Source: Fulvivirga imtechensis AK7 (GTDB lineage: Bacteria > Bacteroidota > Bacteroidia > Cytophagales > Cyclobacteriaceae). From it: a DNA stretch of 64,000 bases. The notes beneath the pieces are model-generated. The model worked only from the letters and a program-made list of their open reading frames with translations. It searched no databases and was not told the origin of the DNA. Shown piece after piece: positions 34,755 through 44,366 of this stretch (its first letter is position 1; each line of letters begins with the position of its first letter). The DNA is taken from contig NZ_AMZN01000037.1 in NCBI RefSeq assembly GCF_000331535.1, forward strand, positions 1 to 64,000, read 5' to 3'. The position numbers and the translations under genes were made by a program.

Positions 34755-35239
34755 TCGATATATTGAGTTACCAATTGAATGTTTTCAGCAGCGTTCCAAT
34801 CACGTGCTCCCATTTCAGAGAATACTACCTCGCCCTCGGAGTTAATTATAAGTGTGGTTGGCAGACCCTGGATGTTCAATTGTTCGAGAGACATATCCAA
34901 CTGTGCATAGTGAAAGTCATATTGATGTGATCGCATGAAATTTTTTATTTGTCCGCGAGGTTCATTGGAGGCCATTATAAAGACAATGTTTTTATCCTTC
35001 AGTTTTGTCTGTGCCTTTTCAATTGAAGGCATCTCTATTATGCATGGCCTGCACCATGTTGCCCAAAAATTAATAAAAATAGTTTTACCCTTGTATTCTT
35101 CCAGGTCTATATCATCCCCTTCAAGGGTTTTTAATTTCAATTTCTGGTTTAAAGGTTGTGATTCAGTAGATTCGGTTGTAGTACCACCGGTGCAACTGAT
35201 AATTGCAATGATCAGCGTTAAAAATACAAACCTTACCAT
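34751..35239 (-). CDS. TlpA-like thioredoxin-fold lipoprotein
   Basis: 162 residues from ATG 35239. The 11 codons upstream overlap a -7 box, so the internal start is preferred. Lipobox IISC follows MVRFVFLTLIIA. The thioredoxin active site is WATWCRPC, with the cis-Pro region IQGLPTTLIINSEGEV. It is a predicted periplasm-facing, membrane-anchored thiol-disulfide reductase, as in ResA/TlpA proteins involved in cytochrome c or copper-site maturation. The product is coupled to the CDCC-containing propeller protein, a plausible substrate. Confidence 0.9.
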   Translation of the reverse strand: MVRFVFLTLIIAIISCTGGTTTESTESQPLNQKLKLKTLEGDDIDLEEYKGKTIFINFWATWCRPCIIEMPSIEKAQTKLKDKNIVFIMASNEPRGQIKNFMRSHQYDFHYAQLDMSLEQLNIQGLPTTLIINSEGEVVFSEMGARDWNAAENIQLVTQYIE

Positions 35240-35261
35240 ATATTTTGATTTTGAAAACTCC

Positions 35262-35269
35262 CAAATATA
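35262..35269 (-). promoter_or_regulatory. -7 box TATATTTG for the TlpA-like gene
   Basis: On the minus strand TATATTTG matches TAnnTTTG exactly, 22 nt upstream of ATG 35239. It overlaps the codons of the longer open frame, which argues that translation begins at 35239. Confidence 0.4.
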
Positions 35270-35357
35270 CATATTTCTTTTCCCTATTTTCTAATGAACT
35301 AATTATATCCGCTAAAAGTTTTATATTTAACTTTACTCATATCAAGCATTTAAAATC

Positions 35358-35882
35358 ATGAGAATTTTTACCTGCCTTTTTAGTTTAGCTGTTGTTGCAA
35401 TGTTGTCAACAGCATGTAGCGATGAGCAAAATACCCGGGAAGATCAGGAGTTTACCGGTCGGGAAATGGTTTATGACCTGTTGCAAGCCTCAGAATTTCC
35501 AATTGAAGGTACTGTGGTATTTCGTGAAAGAATGGACAAGTCTATACAGATAGAGGTGAGAGTGAGCGGCACTAGTGGCAATGCTCTTCATCCTGTTCAC
35601 CTTCATTACGGTAATTTATCCATTCCGGATGCTGATTTGGCAGCTCAACTTAATGATCTTTCTGCGGAGGCAGGAGAAAGCATCACTATTGTGCCAAGGC
35701 TTCTGGATGAGTCAGTTTTTGAATACGATTATCTGAGGAATTTTGATGGTAGCGTTAAGATCCACCTTGCCGCTTCAGGAGAAGGTAGTAATGTAATATT
35801 GGCAGGTGGAAATATTGGAATTGCTGCTGAAAAGCAACCTGCTTCCGGCAGGATCAATATAGCAGTGTGCAAAAGTGAATAA
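35358..35882 (+). CDS. Hypothetical lipoprotein (CHRD-like)
   Basis: 174 residues with lipobox STAC after MRIFTCLFSLAVVAML. The core has SASEFPIEGTVVF-like strands and ALHPVHLHYGNL, where the HPVHLHYG motif recalls CHRD domains or the metal-binding region of Cu/Zn superoxide dismutase. There are not enough ligands to call an SOD. The tail repeats small beta-strands (GSNVILAGGNIGIAA). Convergent with the DUF72 gene, 1 bp apart. Confidence 0.6.
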   Translation: MRIFTCLFSLAVVAMLSTACSDEQNTREDQEFTGREMVYDLLQASEFPIEGTVVFRERMDKSIQIEVRVSGTSGNALHPVHLHYGNLSIPDADLAAQLNDLSAEAGESITIVPRLLDESVFEYDYLRNFDGSVKIHLAASGEGSNVILAGGNIGIAAEKQPASGRINIAVCKSE

Positions 35883-35883
35883 A

Positions 35884-36627
35884 TTATTTTGTATCTGCTG
35901 TCTCGGTTGCCAGCAGCTCTGTTAATTTTTTGCCATTTTTTACCGCATTCGCATTGTAGTCGTTGTTGAAGTAGATAAACACTTCATCGGCCTCCATCTT
36001 TCCCAGAAGTTCACCCCATTGCTTTAGCTCCTCATCAGAGTAGTAGTAGTTATACCAGTGATCTTTACCGTGAAAGCGCATATAGGCATGTTTGGCTGTG
36101 GAAATGACATGTTCAGGCAGATCCTGAGGTGCGGAAATGATGCAATAAGCTACTCTGTATTTCCTGAGCATATCATATACTTCTTCATCGAACCAGCTCT
36201 GGTGCCTGAACTCAATTACATTTTTGTATTCCGGGGTCAGTAACCTGCAAAATGCCTCCAGTCTTTCCATATTTTTCTTGAGGCCTGGGGGAAGCTGCCA
36301 TAGTACACTTCCCAGCTTTTCTTTGAGTATATCCGCCAGATGATAAAAATAAGCAACACTTTCTGATACTTCTTTCAGCTTTTTGATGTGTGTTACATAC
36401 CTGCTTCCTTTTAAGGTGAAAGTAAAATTGTGAGGAGTTCGGTCGTACCACCCCTGAACTGTACTCTCTTTAGGCATACGATAAAATGAATTGTTGATCT
36501 CCACTGTATCAAAAGTTTCAGCATAGTATTCCAGCCACTTCTTTTTTTTAAGGTCTTCCGGGTAGAATTTACCCACCCAGTCATTGTAGTAAAAACCAGA
36601 GCATCCGATGTGATATTTTTTGTTCAT
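35884..36627 (-). CDS. DUF72 (YecE-like) protein
   Basis: 247 residues. It has the family opening YHIGCSGFYYNDWVGKFYPEDL, the FDTVEINNSFYRMP strand of a TIM-barrel, and LPPGLKKNMERLEAFCRLL with the C-terminal VFIYFNNDYNANAVKNG. The family has a TIM-barrel fold and no firmly established reaction. Cytoplasmic. Gene alone on its strand, divergent from the giant protease. Confidence 0.92.
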   Translation of the reverse strand: MNKKYHIGCSGFYYNDWVGKFYPEDLKKKKWLEYYAETFDTVEINNSFYRMPKESTVQGWYDRTPHNFTFTLKGSRYVTHIKKLKEVSESVAYFYHLADILKEKLGSVLWQLPPGLKKNMERLEAFCRLLTPEYKNVIEFRHQSWFDEEVYDMLRKYRVAYCIISAPQDLPEHVISTAKHAYMRFHGKDHWYNYYYSDEELKQWGELLGKMEADEVFIYFNNDYNANAVKNGKKLTELLATETADTK

Positions 36628-36794
36628 AGCATCTGTACTTTTAAGAAAAACGGGGCAAGAGTCGTGCCGTCTGGTTAAAGTCAGGAAAATCGGGATGCTT
36701 TCCAGTAAATATCAAAAATATAAATAACTATAGGTTATATATGGATTTTGTTTTATATTGCAACCTTTAAAATTTTTAACAAAATAGTACAATA

Positions 36795-39700
36795 ATGGTT
36801 GGCTTCTTTAGACTTATTTTATTTCTTGTTTTTTTTGTTCCTGGTTTGCTTCAAGGGCAAGCGCAACTTTACGAAAAGGAGCATGTAATTCGAATTAAAT
36901 TCAATGGATCTTATATTAATGAGATCAAACCATCTACTTTTTCAAGGACCTCTGAAGGGTATGTAAAGACAGGTTTGAGCTCTCTGGACGCACTTAATGA
37001 ACAGTTTGGGGCCCTTGAGCTGAGAAGAGTCTTTTCAGATGGAGGCAAGTACAGGGAAAGAAGAGAAAAGTTTGGGCTGCATCTTTGGTATGAGGTGAGA
37101 TTTGATGCCTCTAAAGCGAGTTCGGTACAAAAATTACTTAATAATTATTCCGGTTGTATTGCTATTCAGCAAGCTGAGCCTCTTTATTCCAAGCACAGAG
37201 GTGGGATTTCGGGGCTGCCATTTCTTTCCAAACCTGTTGCTAATTTTTCAGATGGTACAGGTCAAAATTATACTACTAACGATCCCAGGTTAGTCGAACA
37301 GTGGCATTATAACAATACAACGCAAACAGGAGGTACATCCGGGGCCGATATTAAGTTGCTTTCAGCGTGGGACCTTCAAAAAGGCTCTTCTGACGTGGTT
37401 ATCTCCATTCATGATGGCGGCATTGATGTTGATCATACCGACATTGCAGATAATATGTGGATAAACTTAGCAGAACTTAATGGAACTCCGGGAATAGACG
37501 ATGACGGTAATGGTTATATTGATGATATATATGGCTACAATCTGGCCGATAATACAGGAAACATCCTTGCTGATGATCATGGGACACACGTGGCAGGTAC
37601 AGTAGCGGCAGTGAATAACAACAATATAGGTGTGGCAGGTGTAGCGGGTGGCAGTGGCTCGGGGGATGGGGCCAGGTTAATGTCCTGTCAGGTTTTTGGT
37701 AATAGTATTGGCGGGTTTGCAGAGTCATATGCCTATGCAGCAGATAATGGAGCAGTTATTTCTCAAAATAGCTGGGGATATACCTATTCCGGTTATTATG
37801 AGCAAGTTGTACTTGATGCTATAGATTATTTTATTGCTAACGCTGGTTTCGATGAGAATGGAAATCCGGTAGGTCCTATGCAAGGAGGAATAGTGATCTT
37901 TGCGGCTGGAAATAGTAACTCTAGCGCGGCTTACTATCCGGGATATTATGAGCCCGTATTGTCGGTTGCGTCAACGAACCATAATGACCAAAAATCTTAC
38001 TACTCTAATTATGGTTCATGGGTAGATGTGTCTGCACCGGGAGGAGAAACCGCTGTAACCAATCAAGGTATACTAAGTACACTTCCCAATAATAACTATG
38101 GATTTTTTCAAGGCACATCAATGGCATGTCCACATGTATCCGGGGTCGCCGCTTTAATCGTCTCGCAATTTGGAGGTGCAGGGTTTACTCCGGCACAATT
38201 AAGGTTCAGGCTGACAGAGACAACTGATGATATTGATGACGTAAATTCTTCTTTTTCAGGGCAATTAGGAACAGGAAGGATAAATGCCTTTGCAGCGCTG
38301 TTGCAAGATGATGGCATTGCTCCGGATCAGATAGCTGATTTAGTTGCAAGCGAGCTAAGGCATGACCAGGCCACAGTATCATGGACAGCTCCGGCGGATG
38401 AGGATAATAATTCTGCCAGCTCATATGAAATAAGGTATAGTTTGTCACCAATTACAGAGGCTAATTTTGAGTCAGCGATCCTTGCTGGTAGTCTTGCTGC
38501 CCAGTCTCAGGGAAGTATGGAAACATATACTTTTGAAAATTTGTCACCTCACACCTCTTACTATTTTGCTATCAGGTCACGCGATTATTTCAGTAACATA
38601 TCAGCTATTTCCAACGTGCTAAATGTTACCACTACCGGTGTACCGGTAATGGAAGTGGCACCACTTTCTTTAACTTCTAATTTGTATGTCGGAGAATCTG
38701 AAGTTCAGCAAATTAGTATTAGCAACACCGGAGAGGGTGTTTTGGAGTACATTCTTGAACTAGGAAGCACTTCATTCAGTAAGGCAATGACGGTATTGCA
38801 ACAAAGCGCTGTTTTTAAAGGATTGGATACACCGCACGACAAAAGCATAAAACCTGTAACAAATGAAGCGCTATCAGCGGGTCAGTTTGAAAGAGTGGAT
38901 CTTCAACAGGTAATTGGAAGCATTCAGCAGTCTTCTGACATAGATCTTCAGATTGTGCTGGATAGCCTGAATAACAGCCATAGTACTATAACAGCGCTTA
39001 TTCCGGACTACTATAGCTTTAGTGAAGGGGAAACCGGATATGAAATTTGGGATGGCGGTAATGATATGTATGATGGAGGCAATAAGTTGGCCACAGATGT
39101 GGGGGGTTATATCAATTATCATGATAAAGCAATAACTACAAGTACGTATTTAAACAATGAGCATTACTTTACGGCAAAATATCCGGGTTTGTTTGTGCTT
39201 GCAACGGATTTAAATGAGCAATCCTATTTTGAAATCACAGGCAATTTAGGTGCGGATGGTTCTGGCAGTGTTGATGGAGCCGTACTTAGTCTGGTTAAAA
39301 ATGGTAAATCTTATCTGGGCTTTGTCAAAAGGGTCTATGATGCATGGGACCCTTCTGTTAATCATTTAATTATTGTTGAAGATAATGGCTCCGTCAACCA
39401 TGAGTTTTCTACTAATACTAATGATGACTACCATAGAATAAATGGTTTAACAGGGATAGATCGGATGTATTACCTGCTTTTTGCCGGTACTAGCGGTTCT
39501 TATATAGATAATGATGTAATGCTGGGAGTTATGGATCGATTTGTTTCTATAAGCACAGGTACAAGAGGAGTATTTCTGGAAGAACATTCCGGTACTGTAG
39601 AAGCGGGAGAGACGAAAGCTGTTGATATTCTTTTTGACGCTGCTGGTCTGGAGCCTGGGCAATATAACAGCAACATCTTCATCACCAGCAATGCTTCTGA

Positions 39701-42700
39701 TGAAACTACTACGGTTGCTACTGAATTAAACGTGGAGGGAGCCCCCCATATTACAAGCAATTTTACCAATCTAGATTTTGGGAATGTATTTATTAACCAG
39801 TCAGCCCAACTTTCACTCTATTTGAAGAATACTGGCAATGAAGATCTTGAGATAACTGACATCAGTGTGGATGATTCAGCATATGTCACTAGTGTGGGAT
39901 CAGGGGCAGTTGTTCCCGGAGATAGCTTATTGGTCAATATTGATTTTAGTCCCGTAAGCACCGGTTCTATTGGTGCTGATCTTATGATACGCAGCAATGA
40001 TCCGAACAACGATCCATATCAAATAAGATTGATTGGAAACGGTGTTGAACCCCCTGTAATCAATGTCAACCCTATATCACTGACAGAAGCTCTGTATACA
40101 GGAGGGACATCTTCTCAGATTATAACCATTTCAAATTCTGGGAATAGTGAATTGTATGTTGTAAATAGTATCGACTATGCGGAAGTTAGCGGATCTTCCG
40201 TTTTTACATTAAGTGAGAAAATGGTGAAGGCGAAGGATCCGGATAGCGACAAACAAATTGAGATCTTTGCCCAAAGATTAGAAGCCACATTAACTGACCT
40301 TACCGGAATAAATGTAGGTGTGTTTGGTTACGGTGATTATTCGATATTAATTCAGGATATAAGTGCCAGAGGAGCTTCGGTAACTGAGCTATTCTTTCCA
40401 TTATCCGATATGACAGCTTACGATATAGTCATCGTCAATGACTATATATACTACGCTAGTGTATCTGATCTGGATATGCTTATTGATTTTGTAGATAGAG
40501 GGGGAAATCTTATTATGGAGGCTGATGATCATGATTCCCAGACTAATATTAACTATGTTATAGCGCAAACGAGCAGTGTATTTAATTCCTTAAGTAATTA
40601 TTACAATGACTATTTTACTGATCTGGCTGTGCACCCGATCACTTCGAATATTTCAGGGATATACTCTTTCTCTTATGGTGGATATTATAGCGGCTCGTCA
40701 AATGAAATAGTTAAAGACAACGATGGGAATGGACATGTAGTGGTGGAAAAGCTTGGAGCTGGGAAATTTGTGCTAATGGCCAATGAACTAATGATAAACG
40801 GAGCGATATACGATGAAGATAATCGCTTGTTTGCCAATCAGGTCGTTGATTGGCTGGCCGGTAATATCTATAGTTGGCTAACTGTTGATCCTCAATCTTC
40901 TCAAATAGCTAGTCAGAGTTCAAGTTCTTTTTCAATCCATTTTGATGCTACCGGATTAGTTGGAGGTATATATAACGCTGAGATCAACGTGGATAGCAAT
41001 GATCCGGTTACACCGCGCATAACTATTCCAGTCACTCTCGAAGTTACAGGCATTCCATTAATGGAACTTTCGCTGAGTGAGATGGCGCTTGACGATACAT
41101 ATATTGGTCAGGAGAGGACTGACTCGCTTTTTATTTTTAATAATGGGACGGAGACATTACACATCAGTAATATTAACTCGTCACATGCGGAGTTTATCGC
41201 CTCTTCAAATACCTTGGATATAGAGATGGGTGAGGGGCAATGGCTAAAGATCTCCTTTAATCCAACGACTGCAGCAGAAATCGTTGGTACTTTGACATTT
41301 GAAAGTGATGATCCTACAAATGCCACGGTTACCATTTCTCTTAGTGGCCTTGGAATGGAACCACCTCAGGTTACATTGTCACCAAGTGAGATATTTGAGA
41401 GTTTAGTTGTTGGAGAAAGTTCCACTAGAGATATTTCTATATTCAATAGTGGAAATGGAGAACTTCAGTATGAAATGTATGTGTCTTATGGAGCTGAAGC
41501 CAGCAGTGGAGCCAGACAAACTGATGTTCCGGCTGTTGGATATTTTGCTGATATGAGTAGGTATCAATCGGCAAAATCTGACGCTGCTCAATTGGGTATT
41601 GGTGATACATTGAATGTGAACAATAATTTTATTGAACGATCAACGGGAATGGCTTATGTAGATGGATTTTTGTATGTGATAAGCTATATAACAAATGAAT
41701 TGGTAAAATTTGATCCCGTTACTTTAACTGAAGTTAGTAGATTCGGCATACATTTGTACCCATATAGCATAACATGGGATGGTACTTATCTTTGGATTGG
41801 TGACTATGTTGGAAACGTTTATGCTTATGATCGTAATGGCACCCAGCACGGATCTTTTAGCTGCCCTTTCGAATATTATCCAACAATTGCCTGGGATGGA
41901 GATCATCTCATTATAAGTAAGGCCTTTTCCTATAAGTCGACCATTTATGAATTAGATGTGACAGGAACTATTTCAGACACTTTTCATTCATCCTATGGAG
42001 GTTATATTTATAGTAGCGTATACGTAGATTCTCATAATGGGGGAACCTTCTGGGCGATAGATTTTGAGCATTTGGGTCGTATTATACATTATGCCCTGGA
42101 AGACCAAGAGATGACTGTGATGGAAGAGATTACAGTAAACTCCAATTATATTCCGGCATATTCTATAGCGCATAATGGAAGTAATTTGCTTCTGGCGACA
42201 TGGGACGGAACGATATCAGAGATAGACGATGGTGTGGTAGAAGCGAGCTGGCTTAAGTTATCTTCCGATATAGGAAATATAGGTCCAGCATCAAGCGGAA
42301 CGAATAGTGTTAGTATCGATGCTGCCGAGTTGGAAGCGGGTGAGTATTCAGCTATAATCCACTTTATTAGTAATGATCCTGAAAAACCAAAGATAAAAAT
42401 ACCTGTGTCATTAAATGTTTGCGAAGCTGCATCTGCCAGTCCTCCTGAAATTGAGCTACCGGTGGACGACCAAGTCATAGACCCCGATGATGGAAAAGTG
42501 TTAATCGATATGGAAGGTGTATTTTCATCTTCTGCGGAACTCACATATGGATTTTATACTAACAACCCTACGTTGGCACAGATAGACCTATATGGCCCAA
42601 TCCTTGCCATCAACCCGGTTCAATTGGGGGAAATGGTAGTGACGGTCTATGCTTTTGATAGTGATTGCGGAAGAACAGAAGACTCATTTAAAGTAAGCAT

Positions 42701-42989
42701 CGAAGAAATAACGGCTATAGAAGATGAGATCACAGGTGCGGATATAAAAATATACCCTAATCCGATGGGCAGTTCCGGAGGAGTTATTGAATTTATTTCT
42801 AAAAAACACGGAGATGTTGATATCACACTATTGGATATCAATGGACGTGAAGTTCAGAAGCTATATTCCGGGGAAATATCTTCCGGTGTCAATTTGATAG
42901 AAATCTCCAATGGTGTGCAAAGTGGTTTTTACCTCGTCAAGATCACTATGGATGAGCAAAGCAACCTATTGAGATTAATGGTTAAGTAA
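36795..42989 (+). CDS. Giant S8 subtilisin-family protease with T9SS sorting domain
   Basis: 2,064 residues. Signal peptide 1-23; prodomain-like segment to ~150. The S8 catalytic domain (~160-505) has Asp207 (SIHDGGID), His262 (DDHGTHVAG), oxyanion Asn373 (AAGNSN) and Ser442 (GTSMACPHVSG). A fibronectin III repeat follows (~515-615), then several Ig-like 'choice-of-anchor'/ASH-type repeats (consensus around ISNTGEGVLEY, LYLKNTGNEDLEITDI, IFNNGTETLHISNI). These are interrupted by a papain/ThuA-like or hydrolase-type insert (~1140-1370) and a propeller-like segment (~1600-1790). The last ~80 residues (IKIYPNPM... GFYLVKI) are a type A T9SS sorting domain. Predicted to be secreted and surface-attached, degrading proteins. 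Ends at a bidirectional terminator. Confidence 0.93.
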   Translation: MVGFFRLILFLVFFVPGLLQGQAQLYEKEHVIRIKFNGSYINEIKPSTFSRTSEGYVKTGLSSLDALNEQFGALELRRVFSDGGKYRERREKFGLHLWYEVRFDASKASSVQKLLNNYSGCIAIQQAEPLYSKHRGGISGLPFLSKPVANFSDGTGQNYTTNDPRLVEQWHYNNTTQTGGTSGADIKLLSAWDLQKGSSDVVISIHDGGIDVDHTDIADNMWINLAELNGTPGIDDDGNGYIDDIYGYNLADNTGNILADDHGTHVAGTVAAVNNNNIGVAGVAGGSGSGDGARLMSCQVFGNSIGGFAESYAYAADNGAVISQNSWGYTYSGYYEQVVLDAIDYFIANAGFDENGNPVGPMQGGIVIFAAGNSNSSAAYYPGYYEPVLSVASTNHNDQKSYYSNYGSWVDVSAPGGETAVTNQGILSTLPNNNYGFFQGTSMACPHVSGVAALIVSQFGGAGFTPAQLRFRLTETTDDIDDVNSSFSGQLGTGRINAFAALLQDDGIAPDQIADLVASELRHDQATVSWTAPADEDNNSASSYEIRYSLSPITEANFESAILAGSLAAQSQGSMETYTFENLSPHTSYYFAIRSRDYFSNISAISNVLNVTTTGVPVMEVAPLSLTSNLYVGESEVQQISISNTGEGVLEYILELGSTSFSKAMTVLQQSAVFKGLDTPHDKSIKPVTNEALSAGQFERVDLQQVIGSIQQSSDIDLQIVLDSLNNSHSTITALIPDYYSFSEGETGYEIWDGGNDMYDGGNKLATDVGGYINYHDKAITTSTYLNNEHYFTAKYPGLFVLATDLNEQSYFEITGNLGADGSGSVDGAVLSLVKNGKSYLGFVKRVYDAWDPSVNHLIIVEDNGSVNHEFSTNTNDDYHRINGLTGIDRMYYLLFAGTSGSYIDNDVMLGVMDRFVSISTGTRGVFLEEHSGTVEAGETKAVDILFDAAGLEPGQYNSNIFITSNASDETTTVATELNVEGAPHITSNFTNLDFGNVFINQSAQLSLYLKNTGNEDLEITDISVDDSAYVTSVGSGAVVPGDSLLVNIDFSPVSTGSIGADLMIRSNDPNNDPYQIRLIGNGVEPPVINVNPISLTEALYTGGTSSQIITISNSGNSELYVVNSIDYAEVSGSSVFTLSEKMVKAKDPDSDKQIEIFAQRLEATLTDLTGINVGVFGYGDYSILIQDISARGASVTELFFPLSDMTAYDIVIVNDYIYYASVSDLDMLIDFVDRGGNLIMEADDHDSQTNINYVIAQTSSVFNSLSNYYNDYFTDLAVHPITSNISGIYSFSYGGYYSGSSNEIVKDNDGNGHVVVEKLGAGKFVLMANELMINGAIYDEDNRLFANQVVDWLAGNIYSWLTVDPQSSQIASQSSSSFSIHFDATGLVGGIYNAEINVDSNDPVTPRITIPVTLEVTGIPLMELSLSEMALDDTYIGQERTDSLFIFNNGTETLHISNINSSHAEFIASSNTLDIEMGEGQWLKISFNPTTAAEIVGTLTFESDDPTNATVTISLSGLGMEPPQVTLSPSEIFESLVVGESSTRDISIFNSGNGELQYEMYVSYGAEASSGARQTDVPAVGYFADMSRYQSAKSDAAQLGIGDTLNVNNNFIERSTGMAYVDGFLYVISYITNELVKFDPVTLTEVSRFGIHLYPYSITWDGTYLWIGDYVGNVYAYDRNGTQHGSFSCPFEYYPTIAWDGDHLIISKAFSYKSTIYELDVTGTISDTFHSSYGGYIYSSVYVDSHNGGTFWAIDFEHLGRIIHYALEDQEMTVMEEITVNSNYIPAYSIAHNGSNLLLATWDGTISEIDDGVVEASWLKLSSDIGNIGPASSGTNSVSIDAAELEAGEYSAIIHFISNDPEKPKIKIPVSLNVCEAASASPPEIELPVDDQVIDPDDGKVLIDMEGVFSSSAELTYGFYTNNPTLAQIDLYGPILAINPVQLGEMVVTVYAFDSDCGRTEDSFKVSIEEITAIEDEITGADIKIYPNPMGSSGGVIEFISKKHGDVDITLLDINGREVQKLYSGEISSGVNLIEISNGVQSGFYLVKITMDEQSNLLRLMVK

Positions 42990-43007
42990 TGAGGATGTAG
43001 CGAAAAG

Positions 43008-43042
43008 GATAGGGTCTGTTTTTTAATGAAGCAGACCCTATC
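43008..43042. terminator. Bidirectional terminator, 11-bp stem
   Basis: GATAGGGTCTG (43008-43018) pairs perfectly with CAGACCCTATC (43032-43042). T-rich sequence lies in the loop and after the stem. It is located exactly between the convergent stops of the protease (42989) and the SIMPL gene (43047). Confidence 0.7.
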
Positions 43043-43046
43043 TATT

Positions 43047-43757
43047 TTAATCAATCTCAAAAACCGCCCTTATTTGCGATTTCAGCTTAATGGTTTTATA
43101 CTCAAGATCAGACTGATAACTTTCATCTTGTGCTGATCCTTTAGCGTAGGACATAGTGGCTCTTTCATACATAGGATATTGGTCGCCATAGTCAATGTCC
43201 TGGATCTCCAGAGCGCTACCTAATTTTTCACCAATGCCATCGAGCAGATATTTGGCCTTTTCCTTGGCAGCTTTAAGGGCCTGGAGCTTTAAGTCATTTC
43301 TCAATTCTTTAATTTTTGAGTGACTCACCTCAGCAATATTCATACTATTAACACCTTCAGGATCAAGCTTTTCTACAAGATTATTGATCATCTTTACGTC
43401 TTTCAGCTTCAGGCGGAAGCTTTTGGTTGCCAAAAACTCATCGCTTTTCTTTTTCCTCCAGTCCCAATTATATCCATAGATATTCTCCACCTGCAGGTTT
43501 TCCTTTGGCAAACCGAGCTGTTCGATAGCTTTTACCAATTGGGCTTCCAGCTTATCCATATTCACCTTTTTTGTATCAGCTTTATATTCTTTTAAAGCTA
43601 CCCTCAGATAGATTTCATCTGGGATAACTTCCATTTCTGCCGAACCTTGCACTTCAATTTTCTTTATCATCGGATAGTTGGGGTAAGGATTAGGGTGTTG
43701 AGCAAAAGCTGACAGCGCTGTCAGCCATAGCAATGTTAATAACGTTATCTTTTTCAT
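43047..43757 (-). CDS. SIMPL-domain (DUF541) periplasmic protein
   Basis: 236 residues with signal peptide ending AFAQ. KIEVQGSAEMEVIPDEIYLRVAL is the SIMPL opening and the second half contains LRNDLKLQALKAAKEKAKYLLDGIGEKLGSALEI, the conserved helix. Homologues (BP26, YggE) form oligomeric channel-like assemblies in the periplasm and are linked to oxidative stress. Monocistronic on the minus strand. Confidence 0.88.
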   Translation of the reverse strand: MKKITLLTLLWLTALSAFAQHPNPYPNYPMIKKIEVQGSAEMEVIPDEIYLRVALKEYKADTKKVNMDKLEAQLVKAIEQLGLPKENLQVENIYGYNWDWRKKKSDEFLATKSFRLKLKDVKMINNLVEKLDPEGVNSMNIAEVSHSKIKELRNDLKLQALKAAKEKAKYLLDGIGEKLGSALEIQDIDYGDQYPMYERATMSYAKGSAQDESYQSDLEYKTIKLKSQIRAVFEID

Positions 43758-43853
43758 GGATGTTTTTATTTTATTTACTAGATGAACGAATGCTTAAAAA
43801 TCCATAAAAACTGCTCAAATTTTATGCCTCTAATAAAATTTTATTTAAAATGC

Positions 43854-43883
43854 TTGTACATACAAATGTTAATGCTACCTTTG
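43854..43883 (+). promoter_or_regulatory. marR-type gene promoter with overlapping operator
   Basis: TTG at 43854-43856, a spacer of exactly 19 bp, and TACCTTTG at 43876-43883 make a textbook Bacteroidota promoter 7 nt before the ATG. TTGTACATACAA (43854-43865), a perfect inverted repeat (TTGTA-CA-TACAA), covers the -33 element. The same 12-mer recurs before the next operon (44339-44350). Confidence 0.7.
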
Positions 43884-43890
43884 CCAATGT

Positions 43891-44316
43891 ATGGAGGAGA
43901 ACAAAAACAAATATTGTGGGTGCCTGTACTATTCTGCTAGTGCATTGGCCAGGCAGATAACAAAAATGGCTGATGAAGCTTTTAGCCCTACAGGTATGTC
44001 TCCTTCTTATGCTTTTCTTTTAATGATTGTCAATGAGCATCCAGGTATACAACCCGGTGACATAGCTATAAAAATGCAATTGACCCCATCAACGGTAACA
44101 AGACTAATTGATAAACTGGAGCATAAGGGCTTTCTGGAGCGTACCGCTGAAGGTCGTACCACCAGAGTGCAGCCGACAAAGAAGAGTATGGAGCTACAGG
44201 ATAAGCTGGTAGAAGCCTGGCAGAGTTTATATCATCGATATGTTGCTATTCTGGGAGAGGAGGACAGCAGAAAATTAACGAATATGTGCTATGAAGCTTA
44301 TTTAAAATTGGCATAA
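43891..44316 (+). CDS. MarR-family transcriptional regulator
   Basis: 141 residues. The winged helix is PGIQPGDIAIKMQLTPSTVTRLIDKLEHKGFLERTAEGRTTRVQPTKKSMEL, with the typical RTxExRTT wing. Cys9 and Cys11 in YCGCLYY near the N-terminus could give redox sensitivity (inference). Its promoter and that of the adjacent oxidoreductase operon share an identical palindrome, so auto-repression and control of the neighbour are likely. Confidence 0.92.
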   Translation: MEENKNKYCGCLYYSASALARQITKMADEAFSPTGMSPSYAFLLMIVNEHPGIQPGDIAIKMQLTPSTVTRLIDKLEHKGFLERTAEGRTTRVQPTKKSMELQDKLVEAWQSLYHRYVAILGEEDSRKLTNMCYEAYLKLA

Positions 44317-44338
44317 AAATTTTTACTCTTATTATTGA

Positions 44339-44350
44339 TTGTACATACAA
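44339..44350. promoter_or_regulatory. Second MarR operator TTGTACATACAA
   Basis: Identical 12-bp perfect inverted repeat to the one over the marR-type promoter, 16 bp upstream of the ATG at 44367. A clear -7 box was not identified here. Confidence 0.65.
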
Positions 44351-44366
44351 ATTAAATTTTAATACT

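Noticed and set aside
37477-37728. Antisense frames within the giant protease and other large genes
   Set aside because: They are shadows of strongly supported genes on the other strand, with no motifs of their own.
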